Shown here: one piece after another, positions 25,932 through 33,053 of the stretch
Numbering within the stretch: position 1 is the first letter of the stretch
How the letters are laid out: every line of letters begins with the position of its first letter
Assembly (NCBI GenBank): GCA_964371555.1
Contig: CAYJMQ010000016.1
Coordinates: forward strand, 1-36,976
Length of the DNA stretch: 36,976 bases
Source of the DNA: CAYJMQ01 sp964371555
Lineage (GTDB): Bacteria > Bdellovibrionota > JACOXK01 > 2-02-FULL-40-11
Reading direction: 5' to 3'
Translations under genes and position numbers: made by a program
Notes under the pieces: generated by a model
What the model was told of the DNA's origin: nothing
Database searches by the model: none
The model's input: the letters and a program-made list of their open reading frames with translations, nothing else

Positions 25932-26294
25932 CTAAGCAGACCTTTCGCTTTCTTCAGCCTCAGTTTTACACCGGATGCAGAGTGTGGTGACGGGGCGTGC
26001 CTTGAGCCTGGCCTGTGAAATCTCTCCGCCACACGATTCACAGATCCCAAATTCACCCCGATCGATCCGCTCCAGCGTCTCTTTAATTTTTGTGATCAGT
26101 CTCCTCTCACGATCGCGGATTCGCAACAAAAAATTGCGGTCTGTTTCAAGGGCTGCCCGGTCTGTAGGATCTGGAAATGTCTCTTTTTTCTCCTCATCCG
26201 CCATTCCCCCTACCGTAGAAGAGGCTTCCTTCAGCAGTTCCTGAAGCTGGCTTTTCAGAAGCTCTTTAAATATCTCTAGCGACTTTGCGTTCAT
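25932..26294 (-). CDS. dksA: DksA/TraR-family RNA polymerase regulator
   Basis: A 120-residue coiled-coil protein with a C4 zinc finger (Cys85, Cys88, Cys106, Cys109; CESC and CIRC). The coiled-coil tip carries Asp42-Pro-Thr-Asp45-Arg-Ala47, matching the DxxDxA tip motif that DksA inserts into the RNA polymerase secondary channel to work with ppGpp. A regulatory DksA-type role is therefore likely rather than a mere zinc-finger homologue. It is shorter than E. coli DksA (151). It is the first gene of the long minus-strand run, with its own promoter. The ATG has no ribosome binding site. Confidence 0.88.
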   Translation of the reverse strand: MNAKSLEIFKELLKSQLQELLKEASSTVGGMADEEKKETFPDPTDRAALETDRNFLLRIRDRERRLITKIKETLERIDRGEFGICESCGGEISQARLKARPVTTLCIRCKTEAEESERSA

Positions 26295-26305
26295 GGCAAC
26301 CGCGG

Positions 26306-26334
26306 AAAATAGACGAAAATATAGGCAATGTAAA
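26306..26334 (-). promoter_or_regulatory. Candidate dksA operon promoter, close to the start codon
   Basis: On the minus strand, TTTACA (26334-26329) and TATTTT (26311-26306) are separated by exactly 17 nt. The -10 ends 11 nt before the ATG, giving a leader of about 5 nt with no purine-rich ribosome binding site (CCGCGGTTGCC). This would be the promoter for the 12-gene run down to hutI. Confidence 0.5.
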
Positions 26335-26382
26335 GCGGTTTTTTTAAAGACAGCAAGATGTAATTTTGATATGCGAACTGAG

Positions 26383-27549
26383 ATGGCCGAATTTAGCAGC
26401 CTTGATTTTTACGAACTCGATCAACTTCTTAGTTCCGAAGAAAAAATGATACGGAAAACGGTCAGAGAGTTTATAGCAAAAGAGGCATTACCCCTTCTCG
26501 AGGATTGTTATGAAGAGGCTGCTTTCCCAACGCAGCTTATCCCAAAGATGGCAGAAATGGGATTGCTCGGCTCACAACTGAATGGGTATGGGTGTGCCGG
26601 GTTGAATCAGGTGAGCTATGGACTCATCATGCAGGAGCTTGAGCGCGGGGATAGTGGGTTGAGAAGTTTTGTCTCTGTTCAGGGATCTCTCGTCATGTAT
26701 CCGATTCTTACGTTTGGTTCAGATGAGCAGAAGGAGAGATGGCTTCCGCTTCTTCAACAGGGGAAGGCGGTGGGTTGCTTTGGGTTGACTGAACCATCGG
26801 CGGGTTCTGATCCGGCAAACATGAAAACAAAGGCGGTAAAAAAGGGGGATCATTATATCCTGGATGGCGCCAAAGCGTGGATTACAAACGGTTCAATATC
26901 TGATGTGGCTGTTGTCTGGGCGCAAACCAATGAAGGAGTTCGGGGTTTTTTGGTCGAAAAAGGAACCCCCGGTTTTGAGACAAAAGATATATCAGGAAAA
27001 TTTGCGCTAAGGGCTTCAAAGACGAGTGAGCTTTTCTTTCAGAACTGTAAAATTCCGGCGAAAAATCTTTTGCCAAAAACCGAAGGGTTAAAATCGGCGC
27101 TGATGTGTCTGAATCAGGCCCGGTATGGCATTGTTTGGGGCGTTATTGGGGCTGCTTTGGATTGTTTCCATCGCGCCCTTGAGTATTCAAAAGACAGGGT
27201 CGCATTTGGAAAGCCGATCGCTTCATTTCAGCTGGTCCAGAAAAAATTGGCGTGGATGGTTTCAGAAATTACAAAGGCTCAACTTTTGGCCTGGCGGCTT
27301 GGCATCTTAAAAGAAGAAGGAAAAGTGAAACATTATCAAATTTCGCTGGCCAAACAAAACAACTGTTGGATGGCCCTTGAAATTGCGCGTTTGGCCCGTG
27401 ATATTTTAGGCGCCAATGGAACTGCGTATGCGTATGCGGTTGGCCGTCACATGTGTAATTTGGAAGCGGTCAAAACGTATGAAGGGACTGATGACATTCA
27501 TTCGTTGATCGTTGGAGAAGCGGTTACTGGGATCGCTGCGTACCGATGA
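26383..27549 (+). CDS. Glutaryl-CoA dehydrogenase-like acyl-CoA dehydrogenase
   Basis: A 388-residue FAD-dependent acyl-CoA dehydrogenase. It has the family nucleotide/FAD motifs (GCFGLTEPSAGSDP, WITNG, ARYGIVWGVIGAA) and the catalytic Glu in TYEGTDDIHSLIVGEAVTGIAAY. The ELERGDSGLRSFVSVQ segment keeps the Glu and Arg found at the glutaryl-CoA binding site of glutaryl-CoA dehydrogenases, and YGCAGL is also typical, so oxidative decarboxylation of glutaryl-CoA (lysine or tryptophan breakdown) is likely. The open frame extends to 26293 and there is another ATG at 26371. The N-terminus fits the family best from 26383. It overlaps the next gene by 4 nt. Confidence 0.88.
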   Translation: MAEFSSLDFYELDQLLSSEEKMIRKTVREFIAKEALPLLEDCYEEAAFPTQLIPKMAEMGLLGSQLNGYGCAGLNQVSYGLIMQELERGDSGLRSFVSVQGSLVMYPILTFGSDEQKERWLPLLQQGKAVGCFGLTEPSAGSDPANMKTKAVKKGDHYILDGAKAWITNGSISDVAVVWAQTNEGVRGFLVEKGTPGFETKDISGKFALRASKTSELFFQNCKIPAKNLLPKTEGLKSALMCLNQARYGIVWGVIGAALDCFHRALEYSKDRVAFGKPIASFQLVQKKLAWMVSEITKAQLLAWRLGILKEEGKVKHYQISLAKQNNCWMALEIARLARDILGANGTAYAYAVGRHMCNLEAVKTYEGTDDIHSLIVGEAVTGIAAYR

Positions 27550-28403
27550 ATAAGACCACTCGCTTTCATCTGAAGCAAATGAGTCTTGTTTTTTTTGTAT
27601 TGTGCTTCCCTGCAGCTGCAATCTCTGAATCGTATCAGGGAACGCGCGGCTTTGCGCTTTCGGGAGCTCTGCGCGGAACGGTGAGCCTGAATGAGGCGAT
27701 CTATTTTAATCCGGCCGCCTTTGCATTTGCGTCACGTTATTCTATTGAGGGGGGATCTTCCTTTTTGCCGGCGTCCGGGGGAAAGCCTGCCTGGATCTAC
27801 AGTGGTTCGGTGATTGATTCCCAGACCAAATGGCTTTCAGGGGGCTTTGGTTATTATCATAAGACACAAGAAATAGAGTCTGGTGAAAAGATCGAAAATG
27901 CCTATCACCTGGCGCTTTCAAAAATTCTAAGCCCCGTGATTGCTTTGGGCGCGACTGGAAAGTATATCAAATTTAAAGATGCCGTTTCTGAAAGAGAGGC
28001 AATCGATTTCGATGTTGGAACGTTTTTGGTTCTGACACCCACAATCCAGCTGGGAATTGTTGGCCAGAATCTACTTTCCAGGGATATTTCTTTGGTCCGT
28101 CAGTTCGGATTGGGCTCCCGTTTTCAGGCAATCGATTTTTTCTTCGCCTCCTTCGATCTTCTAAAAGAAGATCAGGGGTCTTTTACGGAAAATATTTCAT
28201 TACATACAGGAATTGAAATGATTCATGAAAATGGTGTTGTGATGCAGGGCGGGCTTTCACTCTCAGATAAATCTGCCAAAAATCTCTACAGTGTTGGCCT
28301 CGGCTGGTCCCAACACAAATTTGGTCTCTTCTACGCCTTCCAGAACTCCATGGACGGCCTCGCACGATCAGTGCATGCGCTGAGTTTAAGAGTCTTTTAT
28401 TAA
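27546..28403 (+). CDS. Probable outer-membrane beta-barrel protein
   Basis: A 285-residue protein with an N-terminal signal peptide (cleavage likely after AAA-I-S near residue 27), followed by amphipathic beta-strand alternation and a C-terminal aromatic residue (RVFY). The region GTRGFALSGALRGTVSLNEAIYFNPAAFAF resembles the N-terminus of FadL/PorV/UPF0164-type barrels, in which a conserved Asn-Pro-Ala follows the start. Function unknown. The start overlaps the dehydrogenase stop (ATGA), so it is translationally coupled to it. Its final 18 nt overlap the ABC ATPase gene on the opposite strand. Confidence 0.7.
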   Translation: MNKTTRFHLKQMSLVFFVLCFPAAAISESYQGTRGFALSGALRGTVSLNEAIYFNPAAFAFASRYSIEGGSSFLPASGGKPAWIYSGSVIDSQTKWLSGGFGYYHKTQEIESGEKIENAYHLALSKILSPVIALGATGKYIKFKDAVSEREAIDFDVGTFLVLTPTIQLGIVGQNLLSRDISLVRQFGLGSRFQAIDFFFASFDLLKEDQGSFTENISLHTGIEMIHENGVVMQGGLSLSDKSAKNLYSVGLGWSQHKFGLFYAFQNSMDGLARSVHALSLRVFY

Positions 28404-29150
28404 ATAGGGGTTTTCATCAATCGCAACCTTCACCTCAAAAACTTCAAGAATGTTTTTTTCTGTTAAAACATCTTTGGTGAAGCCCTGCGCAAAAATTTTT
28501 CCATGTTGAATCAAAATGACTTCGTCACTCCACTCGTTTGCCAAATGAAAGTCATGAAGAACGATGAGATAGGTGAGATTTTTCTTCTTTTGAAGGGATT
28601 TTAAAAGTGCAAGCGTTTCAATCTGATATTTGAGGTCGAGGTGCGCCGTCGGTTCATCGAGAAGCAAAATAGGGGTCGATTGTGTGAGCGCCTTTGCGAT
28701 AAGCGCCCTCTGTTTTTCGCCGGATGAGAGTGTCTGTAACTGACGATCCCTATATTCCAAGAGTCCTACGTATGAGAGGCTCTCTTCTGCGATTTGTTCA
28801 TCTGCCTCAGCAGGGAAGCAAAATCCTTTTAAATAAGGGGCTCGTCCCATCAGAACGAAATCGATGACAGAGAGTGAAAAAAGGGGGGAAATTTGGCTCG
28901 GGACATACGTTACTTTCTGTGCCACTGTTTTTGAATCGAGAGATTTTAAGGGGGATCCTTCCAGGTAGATTTCGCCTTCTTGTGAAACAAGGAGGCGAGA
29001 CATTAATTTAAGAAGCGTTGTTTTTCCGCAGCCGTTGGGGCCCAGTATTGAAGTCATTTTTCCTTGTCTTATAGAAAAGGAAAAACGACCGCAAGTTGGC
29101 CCCCCTTTGTCGTAAGCAAAGGAGATTTCTTTTACTTCAATGGCATTCAT
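28386..29150 (-). CDS. ABC importer ATPase (FecE/BtuD-like)
   Basis: A 254-residue ATP-binding subunit. Walker A GPNGCGKT (residues 37-44), Q-loop, signature LSSGEKQR, Walker B LLLDEPTAHLD and the switch His (LHDFHLA) are present. The helical region and the D-loop style match the iron-siderophore, haem or cobalamin importers. It is the third gene of the set, with a one-base overlap to the permease. Confidence 0.92.
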   Translation of the reverse strand: MNAIEVKEISFAYDKGGPTCGRFSFSIRQGKMTSILGPNGCGKTTLLKLMSRLLVSQEGEIYLEGSPLKSLDSKTVAQKVTYVPSQISPLFSLSVIDFVLMGRAPYLKGFCFPAEADEQIAEESLSYVGLLEYRDRQLQTLSSGEKQRALIAKALTQSTPILLLDEPTAHLDLKYQIETLALLKSLQKKKNLTYLIVLHDFHLANEWSDEVILIQHGKIFAQGFTKDVLTEKNILEVFEVKVAIDENPYLIKDS

Positions 29151-30106
29151 CAGTTTTTTCTCCAGAGAACCACCAAAAAAACGGGCGCCCCGACAATTGC
29201 TGTAATAACACCGATGGGAATTTCATACGATGAGATGAGCCGGATCAAGGTGTCTGAAATGACGAGAAAGATAGCCCCGCCAATGGCCGCCAGGGGGAGG
29301 AGAAGCCTGTGATCGCTTCCCGAAAGAAGCCGGATCAGATGAGGAATAACAAGTCCCACAAATCCGATAGCCCCGCCGAGAGAAACAGAAATGGCGGTGA
29401 GAAGCGCTGCTAAAATAAATAACTGGGAAAAAACTTTTTTGGGTGAAATACCCAGAATCTCGGCCCCCTCTTCGCCGAGTAGGAGTAGATTTAATGAATA
29501 ACCCTGTCTATAGATAATAAAGAAAATGACAAGAACCAGAAAAAGGGCGGCAATCAATAATATCCAGGGATGCGGCGATGACAAGCTCCCCATAAGCCAA
29601 AAAAGAATCGAGGCTCCTTCAAATGGAGAAAAGAGGGAAAGCATCAATGTGACAGAGGCTGAAAAGAGAAAACTTAAAATGACCCCGGTCAATAAAAGTT
29701 GAAGAGAAGACTCTCTTTTTGAGAACCGCATGGCGCCAAGAAGGATAGCGATTGTTAAAAGAGAACCGAGAAACGCAAAGAGGGGGATCCAAAGAAATGA
29801 AAGCTCAAGAGTGATTGCAAGGGTTGCCCCAAAGGCTGCCGCGGAAGAGACCCCGATGATATGGGGATCGGCAAGGGGATTCTTTAAAATCACCTGAAAG
29901 ACCGCGCCGCTCACAGAGAGTCCGGCCCCAATCAATGAGGCGATAAGAATTCTTTTGAATCTCAGTTGCCAAATTGCATTTTCAAATGGTTTCCAAAGCT
30001 CGTCGAATGGCAGTGAAACGGGTCCGGTGGAAAGAGAAATGAGGGCAAAAAGAAGGAGAACGGAAAAAAAGAGCAAAGAAAGAAGGATAATTTTTTTTGG
30101 CCTCAT
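29150..30106 (-). CDS. FecCD-family ABC permease
   Basis: A 318-residue inner-membrane permease with about nine or ten hydrophobic segments. Landmarks are ISLSTGPVSLPFDEL near the start, RILIASLIGAGLSVSGAVFQVILKNPLADPHIIGVSSAAAFGA, and GFVGLVIPHLIRLLSGSDHR, the cytoplasmic contact with the ATPase. The single permease implies a homodimer as in BtuC. Start and stop overlap both neighbours by a few bases. Confidence 0.93.
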   Translation of the reverse strand: MRPKKIILLSLLFFSVLLLFALISLSTGPVSLPFDELWKPFENAIWQLRFKRILIASLIGAGLSVSGAVFQVILKNPLADPHIIGVSSAAAFGATLAITLELSFLWIPLFAFLGSLLTIAILLGAMRFSKRESSLQLLLTGVILSFLFSASVTLMLSLFSPFEGASILFWLMGSLSSPHPWILLIAALFLVLVIFFIIYRQGYSLNLLLLGEEGAEILGISPKKVFSQLFILAALLTAISVSLGGAIGFVGLVIPHLIRLLSGSDHRLLLPLAAIGGAIFLVISDTLIRLISSYEIPIGVITAIVGAPVFLVVLWRKN

Positions 30107-30936
30107 TGGCCTGCCGAATCAAAAATCTGTGCCAATTGCTTCACCCCCTGGGCAAAGCGAGGAGAGGCGCGACTGACAAGGTTGGCATCAATTTCATATA
30201 TTCCACCCCCCCTAAGAAGATGCTTCATTCCTTTCCATTGCGTCTCAATATCCCCCCTCTTTTTTCTCTCCCCCTGGGTGATAGGAATAATAATGATGTC
30301 TGGTTTTAATTGATAGGCCGCTTCGAGTTGTAGTGTCGGGTATTGTCTGTAGGCATTTGCCGCGTTGATTCCACCTGCCAGTTCAATGGCTTTATCAATC
30401 AGTGTATGGCGACCTGCCACGATCATTGGAAGTTCTTCCAACTCAACCAGAACTTTTGGTTTATTTTTTAATTTTCGTTTTTTGATCGACTCGATTTCTG
30501 ATTTCATCGACTGAATGATCTCGCGAGCCTTTTTTTCTCTTTTAAATTTTCCTCCGATATTTTCCAAAGTTTGGTAGATATCGTCTTCATGATTTGCGGG
30601 AAACGAAAGAATTTCGACTTTGTTTTGTTTCAACGCATGTATCAGTTGAGGAGGGGTTGCGCCATTTCTTGCGAAAACAATATCCGGCTTGAAAGAGAGA
30701 ATTTTTTCAAGATTTGGGGAAATAAAGCTTCCAATCCGGGGTTTTTTTTGAGCCTCCTTTGGGAAGTCGCTGTAATCTGATACAGCAACAATCTGGTTTT
30801 CAAGTTCAAGCGCGTAAAGAATTTCTGTGAGATCGGGGGCGAGAGAGACAAGCCGTTGATGATGAATAGGGCAGGCGAAGGCATTGGGAAAAGCAAGAAG
30901 GAAAATAATAATTAATGAGAGATAACAATGGCGCAT
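30103..30936 (-). CDS. Periplasmic substrate-binding protein (BtuF/FhuD-like)
   Basis: A 277-residue class III binding protein. A signal peptide ends near AFA-C at about residue 22. The RLVSLAPDLTEILYALELENQIVAVSDYSDFPKEA motif and a long inter-domain helix are typical of cobalamin, haem and siderophore binders. The Cys after the signal peptide could allow lipidation, but the lipobox is imperfect. The frame opens 12 codons earlier at 30972. The ATG at 30936 begins the signal peptide. No cobalamin riboswitch or TonB receptor was seen nearby, so the ligand is open. Confidence 0.88.
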   Translation of the reverse strand: MRHCYLSLIIIFLLAFPNAFACPIHHQRLVSLAPDLTEILYALELENQIVAVSDYSDFPKEAQKKPRIGSFISPNLEKILSFKPDIVFARNGATPPQLIHALKQNKVEILSFPANHEDDIYQTLENIGGKFKREKKAREIIQSMKSEIESIKKRKLKNKPKVLVELEELPMIVAGRHTLIDKAIELAGGINAANAYRQYPTLQLEAAYQLKPDIIIIPITQGERKKRGDIETQWKGMKHLLRGGGIYEIDANLVSRASPRFAQGVKQLAQIFDSAGQ

Positions 30937-31040
30937 AACAACTTGAAGGTCATCCTGCCCTATCACCCCCATTTCCTTAAGTCAATGGCGGCGCGATTTT
31001 TGATTTGAAAACGAACTGACGGGTTTGATATGGGTGGCCT

Positions 31041-32357
31041 GTGGGGGTTTGTTACAAGGCAAAGAAGATCTACTATCAGGGAAGATTCGAAGAAAATTGG
31101 GCAATGGAAGTCTCTGCCGGCACAATCACAAAGATTGGATCGATTACACAATTTGGCACACAATTCAGGGAAAAAAAGTGCGTCGATTTGGGGGAGGTTG
31201 CGATTGTTCCGGGGACTGTTAATACGCACAATCATTCCTTTCAGTCGTTGGTTCGCGGTTTCGCGGATGATCTTTCTTTTTTTGATTGGCGTGACAAAGG
31301 GATTTACCGAATTTCTGAATATCTGAAAACGGAAGATATCTATACAGGAGCCCTTTTTGCATTTGGTGAAATGTTGAAAAATGGAGTGACTACTGTTTGC
31401 GATTTTTTCTATCTCCAGGATGGGGGGAACGACAACGCGCGCGCTGTGATTCGGGCGGCACAGGATGTAGGAATTCGTCTGGTATTGGCGAGGTGCTTCT
31501 ATGATTGGGAAAAAGCCCCCAAAAAATATCGGGAAACCAAAAAAGAGGCGCGGGAAAGATGTCTCGAATTAATGCGTGAATTTCGTGGGGATGAGAGAGT
31601 GACTATCTATCCCGCCCCGCATAGCCCGCATGCGGCGAGCGGCGAGATGATTCAGGCAGGATATGAGGTGGCCGTGGAAACCAATTCGATGTTTCATATC
31701 CATCTGGCGGAAGGGCGCTATGAGGTAGAGGATATCAAAAGGAAAACAGGGATGACCCCCCTTTTCTATCTCGACAAGCTGGGAGTTGTTACCAATAAAA
31801 TGGTTGCTATTCATTGTGTCTGGCTGAGTGAGGCAGAGCTTGATCTTATGGCAGAGCAGGGGGTAAAGCTTTCGTATAATCCTTCGAGCAATATGTTTTT
31901 GGCCGATGGTGTAACACCCATTAAACAGATGCTTGATCGTTCGATTACCATCGGTCTTGGGACAGATGGGGCATGCAGCAACAATAAAACATCTGTTTTT
32001 GAAGAGATGAGAATGGCGGCGCTTTTACAAAAAGTTCATCTTTTGGATAGTACGGCTGTTACGGCAGAAGAGGTTTTCCGGATGGGGACTGAAAATGGCG
32101 GACCGGTTTTGGGACTTCCCATTGGGAAATGTGAACCAGGATATATGGCCGATTTTGTAACATTGAATCTTAATTCTTTGGAGCTTCATCCTCTCGTGAA
32201 TTTACATAAAAACATTGTTTATTCTTTTTCTCCGACGGTGATTGTCGATGTGTTTGTTCATGGAGAAAGAGTTTTTTCGAAGCAAGAGCTTCTCAAAGTA
32301 GCCGAAGAAAAAATTGTTGAGCGGGTGAGGCGGCTCACGGAAGGGTGGATGAGATGA
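31041..32357 (+). CDS. Metal-dependent amidohydrolase (MtaD/TrzA-like deaminase)
   Basis: A 438-residue amidohydrolase-superfamily enzyme. Metal ligands are visible in THNHSFQ, in FHIHLAEG, in IHCVWLSE and in GTDGACSNN. The last motif with EEMRMAALLQK resembles 5-methylthioadenosine/S-adenosylhomocysteine deaminases, and the region FFDWRDKGIYR resembles formimidoylglutamate deiminases (HutF), which share this fold. Substrate not determined. The likely start is GTG at 31041, since a TGA lies upstream in frame at 31026. The plsY ATG overlaps its stop. Confidence 0.75.
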   Translation: MGVCYKAKKIYYQGRFEENWAMEVSAGTITKIGSITQFGTQFREKKCVDLGEVAIVPGTVNTHNHSFQSLVRGFADDLSFFDWRDKGIYRISEYLKTEDIYTGALFAFGEMLKNGVTTVCDFFYLQDGGNDNARAVIRAAQDVGIRLVLARCFYDWEKAPKKYRETKKEARERCLELMREFRGDERVTIYPAPHSPHAASGEMIQAGYEVAVETNSMFHIHLAEGRYEVEDIKRKTGMTPLFYLDKLGVVTNKMVAIHCVWLSEAELDLMAEQGVKLSYNPSSNMFLADGVTPIKQMLDRSITIGLGTDGACSNNKTSVFEEMRMAALLQKVHLLDSTAVTAEEVFRMGTENGGPVLGLPIGKCEPGYMADFVTLNLNSLELHPLVNLHKNIVYSFSPTVIVDVFVHGERVFSKQELLKVAEEKIVERVRRLTEGWMR

Positions 32358-32917
32358 GAGAGGGGGTCTTTGTTGTTGTTGCCTATTTGATAGGATCGAT
32401 CCCAGTCGGATTTCTTCTTGCTAAATATTTTGCCGGGGTCGATGTGCGTGAATATGGGAGCGGCAATATTGGGGCGACCAATATCACACGGGTTTTGGGC
32501 AAAAAACTTGGGGCATTGACGCTTCTTATAGACGTTCTAAAAGGTTTTGTCGTGGTATGGGCGGCAAAATCTTATGGTTTTACTGAGACTTTGGCGGCTG
32601 GGGCTGTTTTGACCGGGAACTGTTTTTCTATCTTTTTAAAAGGGCGGGGGGGGAAGGGGGTTGCAACATCTTTGGGGGTCTGCCTGGCGATTTCTCCACT
32701 CTATTTTGGAGCGGCAATAGTTATCTATGGTTTCTTTTTTGTGCTGAGCCGCATCTCCGCTGTCGGCTCCATTACGGCTATCGTGGGAGTAACCTCTTTG
32801 AGTTATTTTCGATCGGACCCATATTTTTATCTTTTTCTGTTTATGGGGGCAGTGATGGTCTTTCGGCACTATTCCAATATCAAAGATATGTACGATAAAT
32901 TTTTCAGAAAACAATAA
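32354..32917 (+). CDS. plsY: Glycerol-3-phosphate acyltransferase PlsY
   Basis: A 187-residue membrane enzyme that transfers an acyl group from acyl phosphate to glycerol 3-phosphate in phospholipid synthesis. Family motifs GSGNIGATNITRVLGKK and KGRGGKGVATSLG are intact, and five or so membrane segments are visible. The frame opens with GTG at 32345, but the ATG at 32354 overlaps the amidohydrolase stop (ATGA) and has GGTGG just upstream. G8 at 32646-32653 encodes part of the KGRGGKG motif. Confidence 0.94.
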   Translation: MREGVFVVVAYLIGSIPVGFLLAKYFAGVDVREYGSGNIGATNITRVLGKKLGALTLLIDVLKGFVVVWAAKSYGFTETLAAGAVLTGNCFSIFLKGRGGKGVATSLGVCLAISPLYFGAAIVIYGFFFVLSRISAVGSITAIVGVTSLSYFRSDPYFYLFLFMGAVMVFRHYSNIKDMYDKFFRKQ

Positions 32918-32918
32918 A

Positions 32919-32972
32919 TTTTATAATCAAATTTATATAATTATCTTAAATTATGTAAATTTGATTATAAAA
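32919..32972. repeat. Perfect AT-only inverted repeat between plsY and glnA
   Basis: Arms of 17 bp (32919-32935 and 32956-32972; core TTTATAATCAAATTTA) are perfectly complementary. A T-G wobble and six more pairs continue inward to a six-base loop ATCTTA, so RNA could form a hairpin of about 24 bp. It is not followed by a T run on the plus strand. It could be an operator, a processing or decay site, or the end of the plsY transcript. Confidence 0.7.
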
Positions 32973-32996
32973 AAATGCAAAAAGTGTAATTTATTG

Positions 32997-33025
32997 TTGA
33001 CTTAGTGTTTTGGTTAGACTACGGT
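32997..33025 (+). promoter_or_regulatory. Candidate glnA promoter
   Basis: TTGACT (32997-33002), 17 nt, TACGGT (33020-33025). The -10 is weak. It lies 24 nt downstream of the AT-rich inverted repeat. No sigma54-type GG-N10-GC was recognised. Confidence 0.3.
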
Positions 33026-33053
33026 GGATCTGTTGAAAAAAAGGAGGAAATCA

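Noticed and set aside
26293..26382. Upstream extension of the glutaryl-CoA dehydrogenase frame to 26293
   Set aside because: It would overlap the dksA start and promoter, and the extra residues do not look like the family N-terminus.
30937..31040. Cobalamin riboswitch upstream of the BtuF-like gene
   Set aside because: The gap is about 100 nt, shorter than the element, and no B12-box-like sequence was recognised. A covariance search would settle it.
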